Source of the DNA: Parapontixanthobacter aurantiacus
Lineage (GTDB): Bacteria; Pseudomonadota; Alphaproteobacteria; Sphingomonadales; Sphingomonadaceae
Direction: 5' to 3'
Assembly: GCF_009827635.1 (NCBI RefSeq)
Contig: NZ_WTYW01000001.1
Location: 1,444,001-1,508,000 of the forward strand
DNA: 64,000 bases
The notes beneath the pieces are model-generated. The model had not been told where the DNA came from. It did not search any database and worked only from the letters and a program-made list of their open reading frames with translations. This document shows positions 1-9,158 of this stretch, piece by piece. Numbering within the stretch: position 1 is the first letter of the stretch; each line of letters opens with the position of its first letter. A program made the translations under genes and the position numbers.

Positions 1-124
1 GACGGCCTCGGCGGTGCGGCGCTTCGGCATGGCCGGGGTTCAGCGGCTGCCCGTGCTCAAGGACTGGTTCATGGACGAGGCCCGCGGCGTCAGCGGCGAC
101 ATGCCCGACCTGCTCGTCGCCTGA
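1..124 (+). CDS. C-terminal end of a UbiH/Coq6-family FAD-dependent ubiquinone hydroxylase (partial)
   Basis: The frame is open from the left edge to a TGA at 122-124 and encodes about 40 residues. The tail, with the segment RLPVLKDWFMDEARG followed by a short acidic end, resembles the C-terminus of UbiH/UbiF/Coq6 flavoprotein monooxygenases, which hydroxylate the ubiquinone ring. All FAD-binding motifs lie outside the window, so the call rests on tail similarity alone. It converges with the mitofilin-like gene, with five bases between the stops. Confidence 0.5.
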   Translation, partial: TASAVRRFGMAGVQRLPVLKDWFMDEARGVSGDMPDLLVA

Positions 125-129
125 GGCGT

Positions 130-1083
130 TCAGCCCGCGTTGTCGGCCTCGACTGGGCTCGGCTGCTCTACCCTGTTGCCCTCTCCGTCGCGCAGGCGGC
201 GGGGTTCGAGGACGGCGGAGGTCTCGATCAGATCGAGCGCCCGGTGCGCCTCGGCATAGCGGCTCGCCGCCTCGATCCAGCCGCGTCCGCGCTCCGCACC
301 GGGAAGGTTGCGCACTTCCGCGATTGCCGGTTCGACCCGGCCGCTTTCGAGGAACAGGCGGGCGCGTTCCAACCGACGTTGGGGACGCGAGCTGGGGGTG
401 TCGTCGCGGCGGATAACGAAGAGCGAGGCGAGTTCGCGCCGCATCCTCGCGAATGAGGGCGGCGCATCGCTTTCGGAAAGCTGGGGACCCATCATTTCGA
501 GCCGGGCGATAAGCTCGTCCATCGTCACCGGGTCGCGGCTGAAGGAGATGACTGTCGAAACCGCATTGGGCAATGCATCGCCAAACCTCAGGCGCAGCTG
601 ATCCGCTAGAAAGCCGAGTTCCGCGCCGCGCTCCAGCGAACGACGCGCCGCGAAAGCGATCAGGAGCCCTTCGGCGCGCGCGGCATTCCCGGCAGCCGCC
701 TGCGATTGCAGATCGAGCCGGGCCAGTCGCTGCTCCGCCGCGGCGAGCCGCTGGTCGATGCCGCCCTGCTGCTCCTCCACCCGGTCGATCGCCTCGCTCG
801 GAACGTCTTCGTAAACGCCGCTCGGCTGCGCTTCGTCCTCGTCCGAACCGACGAGATCGGCAAGAATGCCGCTTTCTTCCGACGTCTGTCCCTCGCTGGC
901 CGGCGCAGTCGTCGTATCGGTCTGCGCAAGGCCGAACTTTTCCGGATTGTCGTTGTAATACTGCACGGCGTAGGCAGCGATGATCAGCCCGAACAGGAAT
1001 GCGACGAGGACGGCATAGATCACCGGCCTCAAGGAAGGCTTTTTCGCCGTCTTCTTCACAAAATTGTCGTGTTCGTATTCCAT
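130..1083 (-). CDS. Mitofilin-like (Mic60-type) inner-membrane protein
   Basis: This 317-residue protein has a short basic N-terminus, one transmembrane helix at about residues 20-40, an acidic linker, a coiled coil at about 100-135, and a C-terminal helical region of the mitofilin type (conserved-looking IRR and RARLFLESG segments). Alphaproteobacterial mitofilins are homologues of the mitochondrial cristae protein Mic60 and typically sit beside haem-synthesis genes, as here downstream of hemD. It is expected to be anchored in the inner membrane with most of the chain in the periplasm. It is the last gene of the hemC-hemD operon, 45 bases after hemD. Sequence identity in this family is low, so the gene context carries weight. 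Confidence 0.72.
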   Translation of the reverse strand: MEYEHDNFVKKTAKKPSLRPVIYAVLVAFLFGLIIAAYAVQYYNDNPEKFGLAQTDTTTAPASEGQTSEESGILADLVGSDEDEAQPSGVYEDVPSEAIDRVEEQQGGIDQRLAAAEQRLARLDLQSQAAAGNAARAEGLLIAFAARRSLERGAELGFLADQLRLRFGDALPNAVSTVISFSRDPVTMDELIARLEMMGPQLSESDAPPSFARMRRELASLFVIRRDDTPSSRPQRRLERARLFLESGRVEPAIAEVRNLPGAERGRGWIEAASRYAEAHRALDLIETSAVLEPRRLRDGEGNRVEQPSPVEADNAG

Positions 1084-1128
1084 GCAATTCCCGTTCGGCC
1101 ACCGCCCCTGCGCGTGGCTCGTGTTCGA

Positions 1129-1821
1129 TCAATCGTTGGTTTCGCACATTCGGACGCACAATTCCAGCAATGCGGCGTCACGGGGATCCCCTGCGCTTTC
1201 CACCTTGCGCCAACCTGAACCCGCCGCGTCGGCGATGCGCGGTCCGAGGGCGGCGAGCGTGATTGCACCCCGATCAAGGCCGAGCCGGTCGCATTCTTGC
1301 GCGAAATGAACTGCCGCATCCGCCGAATGAAGCATGACGACGCCGCCATCGCGCAACCCATCCCGCAGGCTGCTCGGCATGGGCAGGGCCGCGATGCGAT
1401 AGACGACGCGGGTCTCAATGGTGATGCCGCGCGGCAGGTCGAGCGACAGGTGGCTTTCGCCGGCCAGTCGCAGCAGGTGTTGCGGACTTTTTCCGGCAAG
1501 CCCGTCGACCACCGATTGCAAGCCCCCCATGCCGCAGGTCTCGACGACAAACCCGGCAGAGCTGGCGGCGGCGGCAGTCGCTTCGCCCACTGCATGGACG
1601 GGCAGCCGAACGAGTTCGCGCAATCCATCGCCGCCGTGGCGAAAGACATTGGCGCTACCGACGAGCAGCCCGTCGAAAGCGGCGAGCTCGGGAACGTCCC
1701 ATTGCACGCTGCGCGCTTCGAACATCGGGAAGGCGCGCAGTTCGAGGCCGGATCGCGCCGCCAGTTTCACGGTCGCTGTCGCGCCCGGCTCACCGCGAAT
1801 GACGAAGCAGGGAAGGCTCAC
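1129..1821 (-). CDS. hemD: Uroporphyrinogen-III synthase
   Basis: HemD closes and inverts ring D of hydroxymethylbilane to give uroporphyrinogen III, the precursor of haem, sirohaem and cobalamin. The 230-residue length is normal. The N-terminus resembles the family (FVIRGEPGA, then LLVGSANVFRHGG and VHAVGEATA), although HemD sequences diverge strongly. Its ATG overlaps the hemC stop by four bases, so the two are translationally coupled and catalyse consecutive steps. Context makes the assignment secure. Confidence 0.9.
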   Translation of the reverse strand: MSLPCFVIRGEPGATATVKLAARSGLELRAFPMFEARSVQWDVPELAAFDGLLVGSANVFRHGGDGLRELVRLPVHAVGEATAAAASSAGFVVETCGMGGLQSVVDGLAGKSPQHLLRLAGESHLSLDLPRGITIETRVVYRIAALPMPSSLRDGLRDGGVVMLHSADAAVHFAQECDRLGLDRGAITLAALGPRIADAAGSGWRKVESAGDPRDAALLELCVRMCETND

Positions 1822-2759
1822 AATCGCCCGGCGAACAAGGCGGCGATATTGGCCGGTGCGCGCGCGAGCATGTCGGCGGCCAGAGCGCGGACCTCGTCAA
1901 AGTTGTCTGTGGCGAAACGACATTCGCCGTCGATCCGCGACGCACCGTTCTCGCTGAAGATCGCGGCACGCAGTGTCCATTCGCTGCCCGATTTGAGAGT
2001 GAGCGCGGCGACCGGGCTATGGCAGGTGCCGCCCAGGCCTTCGAGCAGCGCCCGCTCGGCGGATACGCGCACATGGCTGGCCGCATCGTCGATTGCATCG
2101 AGCAGGCGGCGCGTCTCTGCATCATCAGCGCGGCATTCGAGACCGATCGCGCCCTGCGCCGGGGCAGGCAGCCAGTCTTCGGGATCGAGGCGCGTGCCCA
2201 CGCCGCTTTCGCCCAGCCGATCGAGGCCGGCTGCGGCAAGGAAGGTCGCGTCGACCTCTCCGCTCGCCAGCTTCGCCATGCGCGTCGCGACGTTCCCGCG
2301 GAAGGTGACGACCTTGCAGTCGGGCCGGTGGTGGAGCAGCTGCGCCGCACGGCGGGGTGCGCTCGTGCCGACGACCGCTCCCGGTTCGAGCTGTGCGACG
2401 GACGCCGCACCGAGCAGCCGGTCCGCGACATCGGCGCGCGGCAGGATCGCTGCGATGACGAGGCTGTCGGGCCGGATCGTCTCAACGTCCTTCATCGAAT
2501 GGACCGCGGCGTCGATCTGCCCTTCATCGAGCCAGATATCGAGTTCGCGGGTCCACAACGCCTTGCCGCCGATCTCTGCGAGGGGGCGGTCCTGTATCCT
2601 GTCGCCGCTGGCGATGACGGGCACGAGTTCGACCGCTTCCTCCAACCAGCCATGCGCCTCGCACAGTCGGCGGGCAGCCTCTTCCGCCTGCGCCATCGCA
2701 AGCGGAGAGCGGCGCGTGCCGAGCCTGAGTTTCGGGCGGGATGCGGGCGTGTCGGTCAT
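1818..2759 (-). CDS. hemC: Hydroxymethylbilane synthase (porphobilinogen deaminase)
   Basis: HemC polymerises four porphobilinogens into hydroxymethylbilane. The protein of 313 residues begins MTDTPASRPKLRLGTRRSPL, the usual N-terminus with the GTRxSPLA signature. It contains HSMKDVE, FRGNVATRM, and the dipyrromethane-attachment cysteine in the IGLECRADD segment. I chose the ATG at 2759. The frame stays open further upstream, but a longer start would run into tsaD, which is read divergently from 2805. The 45-base gap must hold both promoters. Confidence 0.95.
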   Translation of the reverse strand: MTDTPASRPKLRLGTRRSPLAMAQAEEAARRLCEAHGWLEEAVELVPVIASGDRIQDRPLAEIGGKALWTRELDIWLDEGQIDAAVHSMKDVETIRPDSLVIAAILPRADVADRLLGAASVAQLEPGAVVGTSAPRRAAQLLHHRPDCKVVTFRGNVATRMAKLASGEVDATFLAAAGLDRLGESGVGTRLDPEDWLPAPAQGAIGLECRADDAETRRLLDAIDDAASHVRVSAERALLEGLGGTCHSPVAALTLKSGSEWTLRAAIFSENGASRIDGECRFATDNFDEVRALAADMLARAPANIAALFAGRL

Positions 2760-2804
2760 GGCGGATGCTTGCCCTAGCCGCGCATCTGGTTCAGGGGAAG
2801 CCGT

Positions 2805-3839
2805 ATGGGGATCGTCCTTGGAATAGAATCGAGTTGCGACGAGACGGCGGTCGCAATCGTGGCCAGCGACCGGCGCATCCTTGCCCAGCGGATCGCTTCG
2901 CAGGACGAAGCCCACGCGCCCTATGGCGGCGTCGTTCCCGAGATCGCCGCGCGCGCTCATGCCGAACGCCTTGCCCCGATGATCGAGGCAGTGCTGGCCG
3001 ATGCCGACATTGAACTATTTGAATGCGATGCGATCGCGGCCACTGCCGGACCGGGCCTGATCGGCGGCGTCATGGTCGGGCTCGTCAGCGCCAAGGCACT
3101 CGCAATGGCGAGCGGCGTGCCGCTGATGGCGATCAACCATCTCGAGGGACACGCTCTGTCCCCGCGCCTCGCCGATGAAAACGTCGTCTTCCCGTACCTC
3201 TTGCTGCTCGTATCGGGCGGACATTGCCAGATCGTGCTGGTCGAGGGCGTCGGCAAGTATCGCCGCCTCGCGACGACTATCGATGATGCGCTCGGAGAAG
3301 CGTTCGACAAGACCGCAAAAATCCTTGGCCTCGGCTATCCCGGCGGCCCGGCGGTCGAGCGACTGGCGCGCTCGGGCAATGCGACGGCGGTCCCCCTGCC
3401 CCGCCCGATGAAAGGCAGCGCGGAACCCCATTTCTCCTTTGCAGGACTGAAGAGCGCAGTCCTGCGCGCGCACCAATCCGGCGAGCATAGTCTGGCCGAC
3501 ATCGCGGCGAGTTTCCAGGCGGCCGCGATCGACTGCATCCTCGACCGGCTCGACCATGCGCTGGCACGGTGCGGCGAAGTCTCAACATTGGTGGTTGCCG
3601 GGGGCGTCGCGGCGAACGGACCCATACGGTCGGCGCTCGAGCAGCTTGCAAGGCAGCGCGACCTGACCTTTACTGCGCCCCCGCTCGCCCTGTGCACGGA
3701 CAATGCCGCGATGATCGCCTGGGCGGGCTGCGAACGTCTGCCGCTGGGGCAAAGCGATCCGCTCGACATCGCCGCCCGCCCCCGCTGGCCGCTCGATCCC
3801 GAAGCCGAGGCGGCGCGCGGCGCAGGAGTAAAGGCGTGA
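2805..3839 (+). CDS. tsaD: tRNA N6-threonylcarbamoyladenosine transferase subunit TsaD
   Basis: TsaD, with TsaB and TsaE, transfers the threonylcarbamoyl group to A37 of ANN-decoding tRNAs. The 344-residue protein opens with [16 protein letters not shown] and carries the metal-binding HLEGH motif near residue 110, the nucleotide-site segments [10 protein letters not shown] and LGYPGG, the [10 protein letters not shown] loop, and the C-terminal DNAAMIAW motif. A purine-rich AGGGGAAG precedes the ATG. The stop overlaps the gpsA GTG by four bases. Confidence 0.97.
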   Translation: MGIVLGIESSCDETAVAIVASDRRILAQRIASQDEAHAPYGGVVPEIAARAHAERLAPMIEAVLADADIELFECDAIAATAGPGLIGGVMVGLVSAKALAMASGVPLMAINHLEGHALSPRLADENVVFPYLLLLVSGGHCQIVLVEGVGKYRRLATTIDDALGEAFDKTAKILGLGYPGGPAVERLARSGNATAVPLPRPMKGSAEPHFSFAGLKSAVLRAHQSGEHSLADIAASFQAAAIDCILDRLDHALARCGEVSTLVVAGGVAANGPIRSALEQLARQRDLTFTAPPLALCTDNAAMIAWAGCERLPLGQSDPLDIAARPRWPLDPEAEAARGAGVKA

Positions 3840-4822
3840 GCAATATCGGCGTGCTGGGCAGCGGCGCGTGGGGCACGGCCCTTGCGCAGATGCTGGCGAG
3901 CGACGGACGCGACGTCCTGTTGTGGACGCGCGATCCTGAGCTTGCCGCGACCATCAATACCGAGAGGCACAATCCCCTCTATCTGCCAGACATTACGCTG
4001 TCGGACACGATCGAGGCGACCGATGCCTTGCCCCGCATGACGGCATTGGACGTCCTGCTGCTCGTCACACCGGCGCAGCACATGGCCGAGGTGATGCAGC
4101 GCATGAGCGTCTTTCCGCGCGATCTGGTGCTGTGTTCCAAGGGGATCGAGGCGGGGACGGGCCGGATGATGCACGACGTGGCGCGCGACATCGCGCCCGA
4201 CAGCGCGATCGCCGTGCTGTCGGGACCGACTTTCGCGCATGAGGTCGCCGCAGGACTGCCCACCGCGGTTACGCTTGCCTGCAGCGGCGGACGCACACAG
4301 TGGCAACGCCTTGCCGCGACGATCGCCCGCCCGGCCTTTCGCCCCTATTACAGCGAGGACGTGATCGGTGCCGAAGTCGCGGGCGCCATGAAGAACGTGC
4401 TCGCCATCGCCTGCGGCGTGGTCGACGGGCTGGCGCTCGGCCAGAATGCGCGCGCGGCGCTTATCGCGCGCGGCTATGCCGAAATGCAGCGGTTCGGCGA
4501 TGCGCTCGGCGCACGGCGCGAAACGCTGGCCGGATTGTGCGGCATGGGCGATCTCGTGCTGACCTGCACCAGCACGGCGAGCCGCAACTTCTCGCTCGGC
4601 AAGGCGCTCGGCGAAGGGCGCGAGCTTGCCGAGCTCATGCACGACCGGCACACCGTTGCGGAAGGCGCACATACCGCCCCGATCCTCGTCGATCTGGCGC
4701 ATGAGCACGATCTTTCCATGCCCATTGCCGAAGCGGTCCGCGACCTGCTCGGCGGAAGCGACGCGCGGGAGATCGTCGCCGGGTTGCTGGCACGCCCGCT
4801 GACCAGCGAAAACCGCGCATGA
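3836..4822 (+). CDS. gpsA: NAD(P)H-dependent glycerol-3-phosphate dehydrogenase
   Basis: GpsA reduces dihydroxyacetone phosphate to sn-glycerol 3-phosphate for phospholipid synthesis in the cytoplasm. The 328-residue product starts at a GTG overlapping the tsaD stop and opens with the Rossmann motif [13 protein letters not shown]. Further family segments are [18 protein letters not shown], the [13 protein letters not shown] segment with the catalytic lysine, and [14 protein letters not shown]. The start is fixed by the Rossmann motif beginning at residue 4. The downstream flippase gene overlaps by four bases. Confidence 0.95.
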   Translation: MSNIGVLGSGAWGTALAQMLASDGRDVLLWTRDPELAATINTERHNPLYLPDITLSDTIEATDALPRMTALDVLLLVTPAQHMAEVMQRMSVFPRDLVLCSKGIEAGTGRMMHDVARDIAPDSAIAVLSGPTFAHEVAAGLPTAVTLACSGGRTQWQRLAATIARPAFRPYYSEDVIGAEVAGAMKNVLAIACGVVDGLALGQNARAALIARGYAEMQRFGDALGARRETLAGLCGMGDLVLTCTSTASRNFSLGKALGEGRELAELMHDRHTVAEGAHTAPILVDLAHEHDLSMPIAEAVRDLLGGSDAREIVAGLLARPLTSENRA

Positions 4823-6381
4823 GCGATCCCGTCCCGCCCCACGGGCAGCCCCTCACGCAGCCGCAGCCGCAGCAAGAGGACGACATGAACGCCCTCGCAA
4901 AGGGTGGGCGGACCAATTTCTTCGGCTTCCTGTTGCGGCTTGCGGCGCGCATCCCGTTCCTTTTCATTGCCGGGCGCCTCTACGGGGCCGACGCGCTCGG
5001 CCGGTTCGCCAGCGCGCTCGTCGTCGTCGAACTCGTTGCCCTGATCTGTTCGCTGGGCGAGAAGCGCGGCCTTGCCCAGCGCCTGTCGGAAGGACAGGAA
5101 CACCCGACCAACCTCGTCTTCGACGGGATGCTCCTCGCCCTGTTCTTCAGCACCTTGGCGGCGGTGTTCCTGTGGTTCGTGCCTGCTCCGATGTTTCCAA
5201 GCGGCGAATATACGACGCTCGACAAGCTGCTGGTGACGGCCATCCCGGCCTATGCGCTGACCGAAATCGTCCTCGCCGCACAGGCCTATAAATACGACAT
5301 CGCGACGACCGTGCGGGCCCGCGCCATCGTGGAGCCGTGGACAATCTCGATCATGGCGGGCGTCCTCTATTACGTCATTCCCGAAGCGGGCCTGTCGCTG
5401 GCTTACATCGCGTCGATCTTCGCTGGGCTCGCGACCGGCTTCTGGTCGTTCTTTCGCTCCTACGGCAAGCCTGCCCAGTGGCGCCCGCAGCCGGTCAAGC
5501 TCGCACGCCAGACAATCCGCGCCCTGCCGCTCGCCACGGCCGATGCGGTGGAATGGGGAACGCGCCGCGTCGACATCCTCATCCTCGGGTTCTTCGCTTC
5601 GCCCGCCGCCGTCGGCGTCTATTACGTCGCGCAGCAGGTCGCGAGCCTGCCGCAGAAGCTGAAGACCAGTTTCGAGCCGATCCTCGGTCCCGTCATCACC
5701 AAGAACCTCAAGACGAAGAATTACGCAGCCATTGCCAGCCAGGTTCGCCAGGTCGGTTTCTGGATCATCGCCGCGCAGGCAGGCATCGCACTAGCGCTCG
5801 GCATACCGGGCGAGGCGGTGATGGGCCTCGTCGGTCCGGCCTTCGTCGGCGGGACGGGCGCGCTCGCCTTCCTCCTTGCCGCAGAGGTGGTCGCCGCGAC
5901 TGCCGTCGTTTCGGAGGCGGCGCTCGTCTATGTCGCGCGGGTCAAGAACCTGTGGATCTCGCTCGGCACGATCGCGCTGCAGGCATCGTTGACGGTCGCG
6001 GCCATGATGATCGTCGAACGTTCGCCCTATGGCGACGAGTTCAAGGCGGCAGGGGCGGCCATCGCGCTGGCGATTTCACTGGGCATCGCCTCGCTCGTCA
6101 AGGCGCGGCTGCTGTCGCGGATCCTCGGGCACGGGGTCAATAACTGGCGCTGGGCGCTGGTCTATGCCGCCGCACCGGCCGTGGTCGTGGGTTATCTTGC
6201 AACCTATCTTCCCGAGTGGGCCGAACTCGCCTTCGGCATTCCGGCGATCCTGCTTGCCTATGGCTGGGTCATTTGGCGGCGCGGTTTCGGGCCGGAGGAT
6301 CGCGTCCTGTTCAAGCGCGACATGGGCGGGGGCAATGCCGGCGCCGACGCCCTGCCACCCAAGCCGACCCTGCCTGGCTGA
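4819..6381 (+). CDS. Polysaccharide/oligosaccharide flippase family membrane protein (Wzx/MATE-like)
   Basis: This 520-residue protein has about 12-14 hydrophobic segments in the arrangement of the MOP superfamily, which flips lipid-linked oligosaccharides across the inner membrane. The first helices contain the FxxRxxxxxPxFxxAGRLYGADALGRFA pattern usual in Wzx-like flippases. The ATG at 4819 overlaps the gpsA stop. The hydrophilic first 22 residues could be dropped if translation starts at the internal MNALAKGGRTNF. The substrate cannot be read from sequence; the exopolysaccharide genes 8 kb downstream make an envelope polysaccharide plausible. Confidence 0.8.
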   Translation: MSDPVPPHGQPLTQPQPQQEDDMNALAKGGRTNFFGFLLRLAARIPFLFIAGRLYGADALGRFASALVVVELVALICSLGEKRGLAQRLSEGQEHPTNLVFDGMLLALFFSTLAAVFLWFVPAPMFPSGEYTTLDKLLVTAIPAYALTEIVLAAQAYKYDIATTVRARAIVEPWTISIMAGVLYYVIPEAGLSLAYIASIFAGLATGFWSFFRSYGKPAQWRPQPVKLARQTIRALPLATADAVEWGTRRVDILILGFFASPAAVGVYYVAQQVASLPQKLKTSFEPILGPVITKNLKTKNYAAIASQVRQVGFWIIAAQAGIALALGIPGEAVMGLVGPAFVGGTGALAFLLAAEVVAATAVVSEAALVYVARVKNLWISLGTIALQASLTVAAMMIVERSPYGDEFKAAGAAIALAISLGIASLVKARLLSRILGHGVNNWRWALVYAAAPAVVVGYLATYLPEWAELAFGIPAILLAYGWVIWRRGFGPEDRVLFKRDMGGGNAGADALPPKPTLPG

Positions 6382-6466
6382 ACCATTCGTCGCGCGCCTG
6401 GCACGTTCAGACGCCGTTCAACCCGCGAGACATTATTTCATTTCCGTCAAAAAGGGGAGATGATCG

Positions 6467-8188
6467 ATGTCCGTCACGAAACCCGTATTCGCGATTTCGC
6501 TGCTAGCACTCATGGCCGGGTGCGCCGCCAGTCAGAACGGCGAGGTCGTTACGACCGGCAGCAGAGCCGATACGAGCGGCGATCAGGCAAGCGTTTCCCC
6601 GCCCCCGCCTCCAGCCCCTCCTCCTCCTCCGCCGCCCCCTCCCCCGGCTCCCGGACAGGCGAGCGAGGCGGCGAACATCGTCGTGACCGGCAGTTCGGTC
6701 GTGCGGACGACTCCGAATGCCGCGCCTCCCGTTACCGCCGTCGAAGCGCAGTCCGCCGCACTGCGCTATGTCCCGCCGGTCTGGGTTGCGCAGGATCCGG
6801 GCCGCGAACGCTATGACGGGGAAGAGGTTTCGCCCGTCAAACTGACCATGGCGGAGCCGGTCTCCACCTTCTCGGTCGATGTCGATACAGGAGCCTATGC
6901 CAATGCGCGCCGGTTCCTGACGCTCGGACAGATGCCGCCGCAGGATGCGGTGCGGACCGAGGAAATGATCAACTATTTTCGCTACGATTACGATCGGCCC
7001 GATACGGTCGAGCAGCCGTTCAGCGTCGATCTCGCCGCTGCCGCTTCTCCGTGGAACAAGGAAACGCGTCTCGTGCGGATCGGCTTGCGCGGCTACGACA
7101 TCGCCCGCGAGAACCGGCCTCCCGCCAATCTCGTCTTTCTGATGGACGTTTCAGGCTCGATGGACGAGCCGGACAAGCTGCCGCTGGTGAAGACCGCGCT
7201 CGCCGGCCTCGCTGGCGAACTGGGCGAGAACGATCGCGTTTCCATCGTCGTCTATGCCGGGGCTGCTGGACTTGTTCTCGAACCGACCAACGACACGCGC
7301 AAGATCAGGGACGCTCTCGACCAGCTTCAGGCGGGCGGCTCGACCGCCGGGGGCGCGGGCCTCCAGCTGGCCTACAACATCGCGCGCGACAACTTCATCG
7401 AAGGCGGCGTCAACCGCGTAATCCTCGCGACGGACGGTGATTTCAACGTCGGCGTGCCGGACAGGGACGCGCTCGTCGAAATGGTCGAGAAGCAGCGCGA
7501 CAGCGGCGTGACGCTGACCACGCTCGGCTTCGGCGCCGGCAATTACAACGAGGCGATGATGGAGCAAATCGCCAATCACGGGAACGGCAACTACGCCTAT
7601 ATCGACACCGCGCTGGAAGCGAAGAAGGTGCTGGGCGACGAGATGTCGTCGACCCTGTTCACCATCGCCAAGGATGTGAAGATCCAGGTCGAATTCAACC
7701 CCGCCGTCGTCAGCCAGTATCGCCTCATCGGTTACGAGAACCGCGCCCTGCGGGAGGAAGATTTCGACAACGACGCGGTCGATGCCGGCGACATCGGCGC
7801 AGGGCATCAGGTGACGGCCATCTACGAGGTCGTGCCGACCGGCGCGAAGGGCTGGGTCGCTCCGCGCCGCTACGGCGAGGTGCCGGAACGCGCGCAGGAC
7901 AAGCTTGCCGAGGCCGCTCATGTGAAGCTGCGCTACAAGCTGCCCGATGGCGAAACCTCGCGCCTCGTCGAATACACGCTGCCCGCGAGCGCGCTCCGCA
8001 ATGCGGCGAGACCGACTGGCGATTTCGCCTTTGCGACAGCGGTCGCCGCGTTCGGACAACGCCTGCGCGGAGATACGCTGCTCAACGGCTTCGACTATGA
8101 CGATATCGTCGCGACGGCGGGCGAGCAGAGCAATTACTGGCGGCAGGAATTCCTCGAACTGGTCAAGGCGGCCGAAGCGCAATCCTGA
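6467..8188 (+). CDS. VWA-domain lipoprotein (YfbK-like)
   Basis: This 573-residue lipoprotein has the lipobox LMAGC with the lipidated cysteine at residue 19, a proline-rich linker (about 45-63), and a von Willebrand A domain with the MIDAS motif DVSGS at 227-231. The order of an N-terminal VWA-associated domain, VWA and a C-terminal DUF3520-like region matches the E. coli YfbK family. Two segments, at 26-33 and 71-76 (IVVTGS), resemble the plug or TonB-box start of sphingomonad TonB-dependent receptors. VWA lipoproteins bind partner proteins through the metal site; the partner here is unknown. A GGGGAGATGATCG ribosome site precedes the ATG. Confidence 0.85.
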   Translation: MSVTKPVFAISLLALMAGCAASQNGEVVTTGSRADTSGDQASVSPPPPPAPPPPPPPPPPAPGQASEAANIVVTGSSVVRTTPNAAPPVTAVEAQSAALRYVPPVWVAQDPGRERYDGEEVSPVKLTMAEPVSTFSVDVDTGAYANARRFLTLGQMPPQDAVRTEEMINYFRYDYDRPDTVEQPFSVDLAAAASPWNKETRLVRIGLRGYDIARENRPPANLVFLMDVSGSMDEPDKLPLVKTALAGLAGELGENDRVSIVVYAGAAGLVLEPTNDTRKIRDALDQLQAGGSTAGGAGLQLAYNIARDNFIEGGVNRVILATDGDFNVGVPDRDALVEMVEKQRDSGVTLTTLGFGAGNYNEAMMEQIANHGNGNYAYIDTALEAKKVLGDEMSSTLFTIAKDVKIQVEFNPAVVSQYRLIGYENRALREEDFDNDAVDAGDIGAGHQVTAIYEVVPTGAKGWVAPRRYGEVPERAQDKLAEAAHVKLRYKLPDGETSRLVEYTLPASALRNAARPTGDFAFATAVAAFGQRLRGDTLLNGFDYDDIVATAGEQSNYWRQEFLELVKAAEAQS

Positions 8189-8277
8189 CTTTGCCCAAGC
8201 GCAACAGCCGAGCGGGCGGAAGGATTTAGCGAGACCGGCGCTTTTCAATACCGCGCGCTTTGCCTAAAGGCTGGGTG

Positions 8278-9021
8278 GTGGCCCGGATCGCACCTCCGCT
8301 CATAATCATCGCCGGCGGCGCACTTGTCGCCGCGGGAGCGAATTTCGCCGCCCAGATCCGCGGTCCTGCCTTCATCGCACAGCTGTCGAACGAGGCCGAT
8401 GCGATCATCGCGGAACTCGGAGCAGACCCGGTGGAAGCCCGCTTCGCCGATCGCTTCGGTGCGCCCTCACGCCACGTCCTGCTGAGCGGGGGCGAAGGCC
8501 TTACCGAACAATTGCGCGCCGATGTCGCGACCCGCGTCGGCGCGATCGACGGGGTCGGCGGGGTTCACTGGTCCGACGGCACGATGCTGGCCGAGCCGGA
8601 AGAACAGCCGCTGCGCCCACCCGGCTGTCAGGACGACGTGCGCGGCTTGCTGCGGGCCCGGACGCTGCGGTTCGAGGAATCCTCCGCCACCGTCGATCCC
8701 TCGAGCGAAATGTTGCTCGACGAAGTTGCCGAAGCGCTGCGCCCATGCCTCGGCGCACAGGTGGCGATCGTCGGACATACCGATTCCAGCGGGCCGGAGC
8801 CGGAAAACCTCGCTCTGTCGCGAGAGCGTGCTGCCGCGGTCCGCTCCGAACTGATCGAGCGCGGCATTCCGGGCGAGATACTGAAAGCGAGCGGCGAAGG
8901 CTCCGCCATGCCGATCGACGGGCTGGAGCCGGGCGATCCGGCCAATCGCCGCATTGAATTCACCGTTCTGTCGGTCGCGCCGCTCGTCCCGACGCCGGTC
9001 GACAAGCCGGGGCCGCGCTGA
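8278..9021 (+). CDS. OmpA-family protein with N-terminal membrane anchor
   Basis: The protein has one hydrophobic segment at the N-terminus, a central region of about 120 residues, and a C-terminal OmpA/MotB peptidoglycan-binding domain (SATVDPSSEMLLDEVAEAL, VGHTDSSGPEPENLALSRER, then NRRIEFTVL). The domain binds the diaminopimelate of peptidoglycan and links envelope layers. I favour the GTG at 8278 because AAAGG lies seven bases upstream. The same frame is open from a TTG at 8260, and the choice does not affect the domain call. It forms an apparent operon with the two small membrane-associated genes downstream. Confidence 0.82.
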   Translation: MARIAPPLIIIAGGALVAAGANFAAQIRGPAFIAQLSNEADAIIAELGADPVEARFADRFGAPSRHVLLSGGEGLTEQLRADVATRVGAIDGVGGVHWSDGTMLAEPEEQPLRPPGCQDDVRGLLRARTLRFEESSATVDPSSEMLLDEVAEALRPCLGAQVAIVGHTDSSGPEPENLALSRERAAAVRSELIERGIPGEILKASGEGSAMPIDGLEPGDPANRRIEFTVLSVAPLVPTPVDKPGPR

Positions 9022-9022
9022 C

Positions 9023-9121
9023 ATGGCCTTGTGGCTAGAACTCATCATCATGTCGCTCGTTGCCTATGCGATCGGACTGGGCATCGGCTGGGCGCTGTGG
9101 GGCCGGTCGGACAGCGAGTGA
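9023..9121 (+). CDS. Small single-pass membrane protein, 32 residues, unknown function
   Basis: An ATG one base after the OmpA-like stop opens a 32-codon frame ending in TGA at 9119-9121. The product is a hydrophobic helix of about 24 residues with a glycine zipper (AIGLGIGWALWG) and a short charged tail, RSDSE. It is sandwiched between the OmpA-like gene and the helix-hairpin-helix gene, whose own start has a good ribosome site 29 bases later. Codon use resembles the neighbours. It fits a small membrane-protein gene, but nothing shows its function and conservation is untested. Confidence 0.6.
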   Translation: MALWLELIIMSLVAYAIGLGIGWALWGRSDSE

Positions 9122-9158
9122 CGCGGACACCTACGGATTTTCCGGGAGAAGGACACAC

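Noticed and set aside
1297-2826. A 509-codon plus-strand open frame spanning hemD and hemC.
   Set aside because: It is antisense to two well-identified haem genes and has an Arg/Ser-rich, non-folding composition.
9023-9121. The 32-codon frame as a mere leader of the following gene.
   Set aside because: The next gene has its own strong ribosome site 29 bases later, and the frame encodes a membrane helix, so a coding role is preferred.
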